In this document: positions 1 through 6,186 of the stretch, one piece after another
How positions within the stretch are numbered: the first letter of the stretch is position 1
Layout: each line of letters starts with the position of its first letter
Assembly (NCBI GenBank): GCA_019234035.1
Contig: JAFALX010000404.1
Location: 1-7,512 of the forward strand
DNA: 7,512 nt
From: Candidatus Dormiibacterota bacterium
Lineage (GTDB): Bacteria > Chloroflexota > Dormibacteria > Aeolococcales > Aeolococcaceae
Direction: 5' to 3'
The notes under the pieces: generated by a model
Told to the model about the DNA's origin: nothing
Databases searched by the model: none
What the model saw: the letters and a program-made list of their open reading frames with translations, nothing else
Made by a program: the position numbers and the translations under genes

Positions 1-84
1 CAGCGCCGCCGCCCCGGGCCGCACGCGGAGAACATGCTCCGCGACATCGGCGTCGTTGCCGCAGGCCCGGTGGGAGGAGCCTAG
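1..84 (+). CDS. C-terminal end of a 2-oxoacid:ferredoxin oxidoreductase alpha subunit (PorA-like), partial
   Basis: The first 27 codons are open and end at TAG 82-84. The start lies outside the window. The visible tail ends in a Gly/Ala/Val-rich stretch (VAAGPVGGA), too short to identify by itself. The identity is inferred from position: the stop is only 2 nt before the PorB start, and the alpha (pyrimidine-binding) subunit gene normally sits directly before beta in these operons. The Shine-Dalgarno sequence for the next gene (GGAGGAG, 73-79) lies inside this coding end, which fits tight translational coupling. It could instead be the gamma subunit or an alpha-gamma fusion. Confidence 0.55.
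   Translation, partial: QRRRPGPHAENMLRDIGVVAAGPVGGA
73..79 (+). promoter_or_regulatory. Shine-Dalgarno sequence of porB
   Basis: GGAGGAG lies 7 nt before GTG 87-89, inside the last codons of the upstream gene. It supports GTG 87 as the start rather than a downstream codon, since there is no competing ATG or purine-rich site in the first codons of porB. Confidence 0.8.
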
Positions 85-86
85 AC

Positions 87-1148
87 GTGCCCTTCCAGCC
101 GGTCAAGTTCTATCAGACGGGGAGCTTCGTTGCCGGCAACCGCCTGCTCGATCCCGAAGAGCGCACCGTGCAGGCGGATGCCGGACGGTCCAACACGCTG
201 ACATCGGGACACCGCGCATGTCAGGGCTGTGGCGAGGCGCTGGGGGCGCGCTACGCGCTCGACGCGGCGATGCGGGCGACGCAGAACCGGCTCATCGCCG
301 CCAACGCCACCGGCTGCCTCGAGGTGTTCTCGACCCCGTATCCCGAGACGTCGTGGCAGCTCCCCTGGATGCACTCGCTGTTCGGCAACGCCCCGGCGGT
401 CGCGACGGGCATCGCCGCCGCGCTGCGCGTCAAGGGACGCGCCGACGTCCGCGTCGTCGGCCAGGCCGGTGACGGCGGCACGGTGGACATCGGACTCGGG
501 TGCCTGTCCGGCATGTTCGAGCGCAACGACGACGTGCTCTTCATCTGCTACGACAACGAGGCGTACATGAACACCGGCGTGCAGCGCTCCGGCGCCACCC
601 CGCCCGCGGCGCGAACCGCCACCACCGCGGCCGTGGGCAGCGAACCGGGCAACGTGTTCGGCACCGGCAAGTTCCTGCCGCTCATCGCCATGGCGCACGA
701 GATTCCCTACGTGGCGACAGCGACGATCGCCGACCTGCACGACATCGAGTACAAGGTGGAGCGCGCCATGTCGATGCACGGCGCGCGGTATCTGCATCTG
801 CTGGTCACGTGCCCGCTGGGGTGGGGCTGCGAGTCGTCGCAATCGATCGAGGTGGCGCGGCTCGCGACACAGTGCGGGCTCTTCCCGGTGTTCGAGGCCG
901 AGCACGGCAGCGTCATCGCATCGACGAAGATCCGCAGACGGGTGTCTGTCGAGGAGTATCTGCGGCCGCAGAAGCGTTTTGCGCACCTCTTCGGCCCCGG
1001 TGGCAGGCCGGACGTCATTGCGCATCTGCAGCGCATCGCCGACCAGCGCATCGCGCGATTCGGCCTGATCGAGGGCGGTCACCTGGATAACGACGGCGCT
1101 CATGCGGAGACCAACGGCGCTGATGGCAGGCACGCGGGGGCCCGCTGA
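87..1148 (+). CDS. porB: 2-oxoacid:ferredoxin oxidoreductase, beta (thiamine diphosphate) subunit
   Basis: The 353-residue beta subunit binds thiamine diphosphate and one [4Fe-4S] cluster. With PorA it converts a 2-oxoacid plus CoA to acyl-CoA, CO2 and reduced ferredoxin in the cytoplasm. Visible signs are CQGC (Cys45, Cys48), Cys77 in ATGC and Cys242 in CPLGW, which are the four cluster ligands of the PorB family. The ThDP/Mg motif starts with GDG at 128-130 and ends at DN 156-157, followed by the family signature MNTGVQRSGATP (161-172). The last 20 residues are a hydrophilic Asp/Asn/Gly/Ala tail not needed by the family. GTG 87 is chosen for its strong Shine-Dalgarno. The stop overlaps the next start by one base. 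Pyruvate is the usual substrate, but 2-oxoglutarate or branched 2-oxoacids cannot be excluded from sequence alone. Confidence 0.93.
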   Translation: MPFQPVKFYQTGSFVAGNRLLDPEERTVQADAGRSNTLTSGHRACQGCGEALGARYALDAAMRATQNRLIAANATGCLEVFSTPYPETSWQLPWMHSLFGNAPAVATGIAAALRVKGRADVRVVGQAGDGGTVDIGLGCLSGMFERNDDVLFICYDNEAYMNTGVQRSGATPPAARTATTAAVGSEPGNVFGTGKFLPLIAMAHEIPYVATATIADLHDIEYKVERAMSMHGARYLHLLVTCPLGWGCESSQSIEVARLATQCGLFPVFEAEHGSVIASTKIRRRVSVEEYLRPQKRFAHLFGPGGRPDVIAHLQRIADQRIARFGLIEGGHLDNDGAHAETNGADGRHAGAR

Positions 1149-2779
1149 TGGAGAAGCCGTTCGCGATCACCCTTGACGTGGGCTCGAGCCTGGCCAACAA
1201 GACCGGTTCCTGGCGGACAGAGCGGGCGGAATACGTGCATCGCATCCCGCCGTGTGCAGACGCGTGTCCGGCGGGCGAGAACGTGCAGCAGTGGCTGTAT
1301 CGCGCCGAGGACGGCGGCTACGAGGCGGCGTGGCGCACGATCATGGAGGAGAATCCGCTGCCCGCGGTCATGGGCCGCGTCTGTTACCACCCGTGTGAAA
1401 CCGCGTGCAACCGGACGCATCTGGACGCCGCCGTCGGCATCAACAGCGTCGAGCGCTTTCTCGGTGATGCGGCCATCGAACTTGGCTGGACCGTGCCTGA
1501 GCCCGCGCATCACAGCGGCAAGCGCGTGCTCGTCGTGGGCGCCGGTCCTTCAGGACTGTCGGCCGCGTATCACCTGCGCCGCGCCGGGCACGAGGTCACG
1601 ATCCGCGACGCCGGCCCCGTCGCCGGCGGCATGATGCGGTTCGGCATCCCCCAGTACCGCCTCCCGCGCGACGTGCTCGACGCCGACGTGCGACGCATCG
1701 TCGACATGGGCGTCGAGCTCGAGCTCAACCACCACGTCGGCAACGTGCTCGAGGAGAAGAGCTCCGGCGGCTTCGACGCCGTGTTCCTCGCGGTCGGCGC
1801 CGGCATCGGCCGGCGCGCGTACATCCCGGCAGGAGACAGCGCGCGCATCCTCGACGCGGTGTCTGTGCTGCACAGCATGGAGACCGGCGAGCGCCCCCTG
1901 CTGGGCAGGCGAGTTGCCGTCTACGGTGGCGGCAACACCGCGATGGACGTCGCCCGCACCGCCAAGCGTCTCGGCGCCACCGACGCGGTGGTCGTCTACC
2001 GGCGCACGCGCGATCGCATGCCGGCGCACGACGTCGAGGTCGAGGAGGCGCTGGAGGAGGGCGTGCTGATGAAGTGGCTGTCCACGGTGAAGCACGCCGA
2101 CCCCGGCACGCTCCTGCTGGAGCGGATGGAGCTCGACAGCACCGGCTTTCCACAGCCCACCGGCGAGTTCGAGGAGCTCGAGGCGGATTCGCTGATCCTG
2201 GCGCTCGGTCAGGAGGCCGACCTCGCCCTCCTCGACGGCGTGCCGGGCATCGCGGTCGAGGACGGCGTCGTCCGGGTCGATGCGACCATGATGACCGGCC
2301 ACCCCGGCATCTTCGCGGGCGGCGACATGGTGCCCGCGGAACGCACCGTCACAGTTGGCGTCGGTCATGGCAAGAAGGCGGCGCGCCACATCGACGCCTG
2401 GCTGCGCGGCGCCACCTACGAACGCCCCCCGCGTCATCAGCTGGTCACGTTCGACATGCTCAACCCGTGGTACTACGCGGACGCGCCCGCGTCGGTGCGG
2501 CCGCAGCTCGACGTGGCGCGGCGGCGCTCGACCTTCGACGAGGTGGTCGGCGGCCTCGATTCCCGTACCGCGCTGTTCGAGGCGCGCCGCTGCCTCTCCT
2601 GCGGCAACTGCTTCGCCTGTGACAACTGCTACGGCGTGTGCCCGGACAACGCGGTGCGCAAGGTGCAGCCGGGCGAACCGTACGGCTACGCAATCGACCT
2701 CGACTTCTGCAAGGGGTGCGGCATGTGCGCCGCCGAGTGCCCGGCAGGGGCGATCGAGATGCTCCCGGAGACGGTATGA
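1148..2779 (+). CDS. GltD-like FAD/NAD(P)-dependent oxidoreductase fused to a C-terminal polyferredoxin domain
   Basis: This 543-residue protein has three parts. The N-terminal Fer4_20-type domain carries Cys36, Cys40, Cys79, Cys83 and Cys87, as in glutamate synthase small subunits and dihydropyrimidine dehydrogenase. The middle is a two-dinucleotide-fold flavoprotein with GAGPSG (131-136) for FAD, YGGGNTAMD (259-267) for NAD(P), and GGD (391-393) as the C-terminal FAD motif. The C-terminus is ferredoxin-like, with Cys482/485/488/491/494/498 and CKGCGMCAAECP (Cys521/524/527/531), enough for two [4Fe-4S] clusters. No glutamate synthase large subunit is nearby. Lying between porB and the acyltransferase, it most likely takes the place of PorD plus a ferredoxin:NAD(P) oxidoreductase and passes electrons between the 2-oxoacid oxidoreductase and NAD(P)H. 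That role is inferred from context and architecture. The start ATG 1148 overlaps the porB stop; only a weak G-rich ribosome site (1136-1140) is present, so coupling to porB is likely. Confidence 0.92.
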   Translation: MEKPFAITLDVGSSLANKTGSWRTERAEYVHRIPPCADACPAGENVQQWLYRAEDGGYEAAWRTIMEENPLPAVMGRVCYHPCETACNRTHLDAAVGINSVERFLGDAAIELGWTVPEPAHHSGKRVLVVGAGPSGLSAAYHLRRAGHEVTIRDAGPVAGGMMRFGIPQYRLPRDVLDADVRRIVDMGVELELNHHVGNVLEEKSSGGFDAVFLAVGAGIGRRAYIPAGDSARILDAVSVLHSMETGERPLLGRRVAVYGGGNTAMDVARTAKRLGATDAVVVYRRTRDRMPAHDVEVEEALEEGVLMKWLSTVKHADPGTLLLERMELDSTGFPQPTGEFEELEADSLILALGQEADLALLDGVPGIAVEDGVVRVDATMMTGHPGIFAGGDMVPAERTVTVGVGHGKKAARHIDAWLRGATYERPPRHQLVTFDMLNPWYYADAPASVRPQLDVARRRSTFDEVVGGLDSRTALFEARRCLSCGNCFACDNCYGVCPDNAVRKVQPGEPYGYAIDLDFCKGCGMCAAECPAGAIEMLPETV

Positions 2780-4122
2780 GCGCGGGCGAGACCACCATGA
2801 CCCTGGCCGACCTGTCGCGGTCGGCGCCTCGAGCGGAACGGCTGTCGCTGGTCGACACGGCGTGGCTGCACATGGAGATGCCGACCAACCTGATGATGGT
2901 CGGCAGCATCGGCTTCTTTGACGAGCCGGTCCAACGCGAGCGGCTGCTGACGACGCTGCGCCGGCGCCTGCTGGTGCATCCACGATTCGTCGAGCGAGTC
3001 CAGAGCAGCCCGATGCGCGGTCCGCGGTGGGTTCCCGACGAGGGCTTCACGCTCGACGACCACGTGCACCGCACGGCGCTGCCGGCACCGGGCGGCGACG
3101 CCGAGCTGCGCGCGCTGCTCAGCGACCTCATGAGCCACCCGCTCGACATGATGCGGCCGCTCTGGGACATGCACCTCATCGAGGGCTACCAGGGCGGGGG
3201 CGTCCTCTTCACCCGCATCCACCACAGCATCGCCGACGGCACCGCGTTGATCCAGGTGCTGCTCGGGCTCACCGGCACCACGGCGGAGGAGTCGCTGCGA
3301 GCGCCGCGACGGCTGCCGCGCCATGCGCCCGGCGGCGGGATGCGGCTGCCGAGCCTGGATCCGCGCGACCTGGCCCGCGGCGTCGTGCAGGCCGGCGCGC
3401 AACTGTACACGCTGGCCCGGCTGACGGCACTGTTCCCGGATTCGTCCAGCCCGCTGCGTGGGGCGCTCGTGCGCAGCAAGCGCGTCGCCTGGATCGATCC
3501 GTATCCGCTGAGCAACCTGCGACGGCTGCGCCACGACACGCGCTACACGGTGAACGACGTCATGGTCGCGGCCGTGACCGGCGCGCTCCGGACGCACATC
3601 CGGCGCCGCCAGGGCACGGTCCCCGACTACATCCGCGCGCTGGTCCCCGTGGACATGCGCCCCGACCCCGCGGACGGCAGGATGGGCAACCAGTTCGGGC
3701 TCGTGTTCCTGGACATGCCGGTCGGCATCTCCAGCCGCGCGGACCGTCTCGACGCGATTCACGAGCGCATGGCTGAGGCGCGACACTCTGCGCAGCCATC
3801 GGTCGCGTTCGAGTTGCTGGGCGCCCTCGGCCTGACGCCGCAGATGTTCCAGCGCCAGGTGGTGCGCTTCTTCGGCTCCAAGGGCACCGCCGTGGTGACC
3901 AATGTGCGCGGCCCTGCCGAGGAGCTCTACCTCGCCGGCCGGAAGCTGCGCCGCCTGACCTTCTTCGTGCCGCAGTCCGCCGGACTCGGGGTCGGCATCA
4001 GCATCTTCACCTACGCAGGCCTCATCGAGATGGGCGTCATCGCCGATGCCGGTCTCGTCCCGGATCCCACCGGGATCGCTCGCGACATCACGACCGAGCT
4101 GCGCCACCTTGCCGGCGCCTAG
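2776..4122 (+). CDS. Wax ester synthase / acyl-CoA:diacylglycerol acyltransferase (WS/DGAT family)
   Basis: This 448-residue enzyme of the bacterial WS/DGAT family transfers an acyl group from acyl-CoA to a fatty alcohol or diacylglycerol, making wax esters or triacylglycerol at the inner face of the membrane. The catalytic HHxxxDG motif is HHSIADG (149-155). Other family marks are the N-terminal LSLVDTAWLHME block (23-34), PLW (128-130), the ND motif in TVNDVMVAAVTGALR (258-272), GNQFG (304-308) and NVRGP (376-380). Length is near the usual 450-480. ATG 2776 is chosen because GGAG (2767-2770) lies 5 nt upstream and because it forms an ATGA overlap with the preceding stop; the frame stays open upstream to 2638, but that part lies within the previous gene. 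A second ATG at 2797 is possible. The coupling places storage-lipid synthesis under the same control as acyl-CoA production. Which acceptor it prefers cannot be read from the sequence. Confidence 0.95.
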   Translation: MSAGETTMTLADLSRSAPRAERLSLVDTAWLHMEMPTNLMMVGSIGFFDEPVQRERLLTTLRRRLLVHPRFVERVQSSPMRGPRWVPDEGFTLDDHVHRTALPAPGGDAELRALLSDLMSHPLDMMRPLWDMHLIEGYQGGGVLFTRIHHSIADGTALIQVLLGLTGTTAEESLRAPRRLPRHAPGGGMRLPSLDPRDLARGVVQAGAQLYTLARLTALFPDSSSPLRGALVRSKRVAWIDPYPLSNLRRLRHDTRYTVNDVMVAAVTGALRTHIRRRQGTVPDYIRALVPVDMRPDPADGRMGNQFGLVFLDMPVGISSRADRLDAIHERMAEARHSAQPSVAFELLGALGLTPQMFQRQVVRFFGSKGTAVVTNVRGPAEELYLAGRKLRRLTFFVPQSAGLGVGISIFTYAGLIEMGVIADAGLVPDPTGIARDITTELRHLAGA

Positions 4123-4144
4123 CGTTCCGCAGCCTGCCTGCCAT

Positions 4145-4185
4145 CGGTGAGAGATCCAGCGTTCACGCTGCTCGTATTCTCACCG
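4145..4185. terminator. Nested inverted repeat in the convergent intergenic gap, possible bidirectional terminator
   Basis: CGGTGAGA (4145-4152) pairs perfectly with TCTCACCG (4178-4185), and inside it CAGCG (4157-4161) pairs with CGCTG (4166-4170) around a TTCA loop. It starts 23 nt after the acyltransferase stop, between convergent genes, where a two-way terminator is expected. No T-run follows on either strand, so it does not fit a textbook intrinsic terminator. It may work with Rho or as a 3' stabilising hairpin. The rest of the gap 4123-4294 shows no gene. Confidence 0.4.
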
Positions 4186-4260
4186 GCGCCGTGCGGAGCA
4201 TCGCTCATTGGTTTGTGACCGATGGCCCTGGCGACCCGGGGGCTGCGGCGCGACCACGGC

Positions 4261-4280
4261 GGCCGAGGGCCATGTCGGCC
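4261..4280 (-). terminator. Hairpin downstream of the acidic small-protein gene
   Basis: GGCCGA (4261-4266) pairs with TCGGCC (4275-4280) around an 8-nt loop. On the minus strand it comes 14 nt after the stop at 4295-4297. The stem is short and lacks a T-run, so a terminator role is only suggested by position. Confidence 0.25.
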
Positions 4281-4294
4281 ATCACCGTCTCCCG

Positions 4295-4552
4295 TCAGTC
4301 GTCGTCGGACGACACGTGCAACTGTCCAATGCGCACGAGATCCTCGTAGATCCGCGCCGCCAGCGCCGCGGTTGCGGCCGCGCTCATGATCGTGTCGAGG
4401 TCGCCGTCGAGCCGTTCCAGGATGGCGTCGGTCTCCTCGTCGCTGAGCGAGACGTGGAGTGAGTCAGCGGCGCGTTCCACATCCATGGCTCCGTACACCA
4501 GAGGGACCGTCAGCGTGCGATGTCGTTCGGCGTCCAGGGATGGTGCGGTCAT
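4295..4552 (-). CDS. Small highly acidic hypothetical protein
   Basis: This 85-residue protein matches no family I recognise. It has about 18 Asp/Glu against 6 Arg and no Lys, giving a net charge near -12, and it ends in SSDDD. Residues 34-78 look helical and amphipathic, with alternating Leu/Ile and acidic residues (SDEETDAILERLDGDLD, then an Ala-rich helix), and there is no signal peptide or membrane segment. GGAG (complement of 4564-4567) lies 11 nt before ATG 4550-4552, a somewhat long but usable spacing. It is separated from the upstream minus-strand gene by 287 nt, so it may have its own promoter. Reality as a gene is supported by composition and the ribosome site, not by homology. Confidence 0.5.
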   Translation of the reverse strand: MTAPSLDAERHRTLTVPLVYGAMDVERAADSLHVSLSDEETDAILERLDGDLDTIMSAAATAALAARIYEDLVRIGQLHVSSDDD

Positions 4553-4779
4553 CTGTCGATCAACTCCGTTCCGTGCTGTTCCACACTGTTATTTCGCGCT
4601 GCGCGCGCCGCACCGGCCAGGGTCGTTGGTCACGCGATACCGGGCCCCTTGTCCCCAACAGCGCCGGCAGCGCGGAACAGCGTGGCCGCCGTTGATCTCC
4701 GAGCGTGTGTCCTGCTGCGAGCGTCGTCCAGAGCCGAAGATTCCGACATTCACGCGCGACGTCCGGCGGTCAAGGAAAT

Positions 4780-4820
4780 CCGCGGCATCCGCGGCGAGCC
4801 GCCCGCGGCGTCCGCGGGCG
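4780..4820. repeat. Tandem palindromic GC hairpins built on four CCGCGG units
   Basis: Two near-identical 15-mers, CCGCGGCATCCGCGG (4780-4794) and CCGCGGCGTCCGCGG (4803-4817), differ at one base and sit 23 bp apart. The second is part of a perfect 9-bp stem (4800-4808 with 4812-4820) with a 3-nt CGT loop. The pair lies 20-60 nt past the minus-strand stop at 4840, so it may end or protect that transcript; there is no T-run below it. The rest of 4553-4839 (287 nt) holds no gene or promoter I can support. Confidence 0.55.
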
Positions 4821-4839
4821 CGCCGCGAGTCCATCGCCG

Positions 4840-5100
4840 TCAGTCGTCGAGATCGAACGGGGCGTCCGAGGCGACAGCCAGCGCCGCGGCCAGCGTGACC
4901 GGGCACAGGGTCGCCTGGCCAGGCACGGCGTAGGGCTGGGCTCCCGCTCCGGACGCCGCAGGGGCGAGCCCATGGCCGGCGCACGGCAGGATGTCGCCGA
5001 TTGCCACGCGGGGACAGGAGCCGTCGGGGAGCGGACCTGTGCACTGCTGCACTTGCGCGCCGGTCGCTTCGTCGATGATGCGCAGGGTTGTAGCGTTCAT
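4840..5100 (-). CDS. Small Cys-containing hypothetical protein, translationally coupled
   Basis: This 86-residue protein matches no family I know. It has four cysteines at 20, 29, 40 and 66, an Ala/Gly/Pro-rich middle and an acidic C-terminal FDLDD. No signal peptide or membrane helix is evident. An upstream in-frame ATG at 5166 exists, but I prefer ATG 5098-5100: it overlaps the stop of the preceding 42-codon ORF as ATGA, and the extension is an Arg-rich out-of-frame reading of that ORF. It has no good ribosome site of its own, so it probably depends on translation of the upstream ORF. The four Cys could bind a metal, but the spacing fits no motif I can name. Confidence 0.5.
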   Translation of the reverse strand: MNATTLRIIDEATGAQVQQCTGPLPDGSCPRVAIGDILPCAGHGLAPAASGAGAQPYAVPGQATLCPVTLAAALAVASDAPFDLDD

Positions 5101-5225
5101 GCGAACCACTCTGCGGTCCGCGGAGCGCCGTCGCCAGTGCCGAAGGTCATCGCATCCGCCACACACAAAGCACCGCAGACCGGTGACATTCGGCCCACGG
5201 TGTCTTGGCTGGACGGGTAGCCCAT
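5097..5225 (-). CDS. Short ORF (42 codons) with perfect Shine-Dalgarno, between the CBS-BON gene and the 86-codon gene
   Basis: The ORF encodes 42 residues with Cys17 and Cys21 and no recognisable domain. GGAGG (complement of 5234-5238) directly follows the TGA of the CBS-BON gene and lies 8 nt before ATG 5223-5225. Its own TGA overlaps the next ATG (ATGA at 5097-5100). Position, ribosome site and coupling at both ends argue for real translation. It may be a small protein, or a leader whose main task is to bring ribosomes to the 86-codon gene. A third option is that the two are one gene split by a frameshift. Confidence 0.45.
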   Translation of the reverse strand: MGYPSSQDTVGRMSPVCGALCVADAMTFGTGDGAPRTAEWFA

Positions 5226-5238
5226 CGCCGAGGCCTCC

Positions 5239-5937
5239 TCAGCGAACGTGCATCTCCACCGGCGGCGCCACGTGCGAGTCGTCGAACTCCCAGCGCAGCT
5301 GATTGTCGACGGCCACAACGCCGTCGAGCCCGGCGACCAGGTGGCCCATGGTCTCGGCTTCGCTGCGACGTTCGACACCGCCGCGCAGCAGAACCATGCC
5401 GCCCGCGACCGAAACGTCCACCGTGTCGCGTCCGATTCCCAGCCAGTGCGGCATCACACCCTCGACGATGTCGCGACGAATGTCATCGTCACTTCGCTGG
5501 AAGACGCGCAGCACGTCGCGGCGCGAGGCGACGCCGATCAAGCGGCCGTGGACGTCGACCACCGGGAGGCGGCCGACGTTGTGGTCGAGCATCCGCCGCG
5601 CGGCGATCGCGAGCTTCTCCGACGCCGATGCGCGCACCACCGGTGCCGACATCACGTCGCGGGCGACGATGCCCTCCGCCTTCAGGTGCTCGACGAACTC
5701 GGACCGGCGGGGCCACAGGTGCAACGTCGGTGGCGTCGCCTCTTTCGGCATCAGATCCACCTCGGAGACAACGCCGATCACACACCCCGCCAGGTCGACC
5801 ACCGGGAGAGCGCTGATGCGATGCCGCTGCATCAGCTCGGACATCTCGTGAAACGTGGCTGTTTCCGTGACCGTGATGACGTCCGTGGTCATCACGTCAG
5901 CCACGGTCAGCCGTCGCGGTCGGTCGTGCGCTGTCAT
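5239..5937 (-). CDS. CBS-domain pair with C-terminal BON domain
   Basis: This 232-residue cytoplasmic protein carries two CBS domains, which together form a Bateman module that binds adenine nucleotides and senses energy state. CBS1 (about 13-64) begins with DVMTTDVITVTETAT and has SALPVVD; CBS2 (about 93-147) begins with DVMSAPVV and has RLPVVDVHGRLIGVASRRD. A BON domain follows (about 152-217), with the typical strand pattern VDVSVAGGMVLLRGGV and VVAVDNQL. CBS-BON proteins are common beside Usp genes and are thought to be stress regulators. ATG 5935-5937 is chosen: GGAGG (5946-5950) sits 8 nt upstream, whereas the ATG at 5952 overlaps that ribosome site and has none of its own. The stop is followed at once by the ribosome site of the next small ORF. 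The ABC remnant upstream ends 31 nt away. Confidence 0.95.
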   Translation of the reverse strand: MTAHDRPRRLTVADVMTTDVITVTETATFHEMSELMQRHRISALPVVDLAGCVIGVVSEVDLMPKEATPPTLHLWPRRSEFVEHLKAEGIVARDVMSAPVVRASASEKLAIAARRMLDHNVGRLPVVDVHGRLIGVASRRDVLRVFQRSDDDIRRDIVEGVMPHWLGIGRDTVDVSVAGGMVLLRGGVERRSEAETMGHLVAGLDGVVAVDNQLRWEFDDSHVAPPVEMHVR

Positions 5938-5945
5938 CGCCAACA

Positions 5946-5950
5946 CCTCC
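5946..5950 (-). promoter_or_regulatory. Shine-Dalgarno sequence that fixes the CBS-BON start
   Basis: GGAGG on the minus strand is 8 nt before ATG 5935-5937. It overlaps codons 1-2 of the longer reading from 5952, so it decides for the shorter protein. Confidence 0.8.
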
Positions 5951-5968
5951 ACATCACGTTGTCGCCCA

Positions 5969-6186
5969 TCAGGCTGCGCCCACCGCGACCGCCGGCCGCG
6001 CCGCGCCGGCCACCGCCGTGTGCTCGTCGCTGAGCAGATGCCCGTCGCGCAGACGGATCACCCGGTCGGTGCGCGCGGCCAGCTCGAGATCGTGCGTGAC
6101 GATCACGAAGGTCACCCCGCGCTCGGCATTGATGCGACGCATCAGGCCGAGCAACGCCAGCGCGGTGTCGGTGTCCACCTCACCCA
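5969..6186 (-). pseudogene. C-terminal fragment of an ABC transporter ATP-binding protein (LolD/MacB-type)
   Basis: About 71 residues survive. They begin at GEVDTDTALALL, which matches the sequence right after the Walker B/DEPTG stretch of LolD/MacB-type ATPases. They continue through GVTFVIVTHD, the H-loop (His about residue 75 of the joined frame), and DRVIRLRDGHL, a typical end of this family. Walker A, the Q-loop, the LSGGQ signature and Walker B are all absent, so it cannot hydrolyse ATP. The upstream edge abuts a permease fragment with no gap, which suggests a deletion removed the ATPase N-terminus. The usual natural C-terminus appears intact, and the stop is 31 nt before the CBS-BON start. 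Confidence 0.75.

Noticed and set aside
81..1133. Long open frame (350 codons) on the minus strand opposite porB
   Set aside because: Its product is a low-complexity Arg/Ala/His/Val-rich reading of the complementary GC-rich codons. The plus strand has a clear PorB with all motifs.
2638..2775. N-terminal extension of the acyltransferase frame
   Set aside because: It lies inside the ferredoxin-domain coding region of the previous gene. The ATGA overlap and GGAG at 2767-2770 support ATG 2776.
1148..2779. Calling the flavoprotein glutamate synthase small subunit (gltD)
   Set aside because: The core is GltD-like, but the C-terminal polyferredoxin and the por context do not fit a glutamate synthase, and no large subunit is present in the window.
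1550..2983. Minus-strand open frame of 477 codons
   Set aside because: It is antisense to the flavoprotein and acyltransferase genes, with no motif and no plausible ribosome site. Long antisense frames are expected at this GC content.
2686..4107. Minus-strand open frame of 473 codons
   Set aside because: It is antisense to the WS/DGAT gene, rich in His/Arg/Gln/Ala, with no recognisable domain.
4553..4640. Possible sigma-54 promoter (TGGAAC-like) on the minus strand before the acidic small protein
   Set aside because: There is no GC element at the required 10-nt distance from the GG, so the -24/-12 pattern is not met.
4589..5044. Minus-strand frame of 151 codons across 4589-5044
   Set aside because: The Arg-rich product overlaps the better supported 86-codon gene in another frame and has no motif; it is probably a GC shadow.
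5248..6033. Plus-strand open frame of 261 codons over the CBS-BON gene
   Set aside because: It is a His/Arg/Asp-rich mirror of CBS-BON, whose domains and ribosome site are clear on the minus strand.
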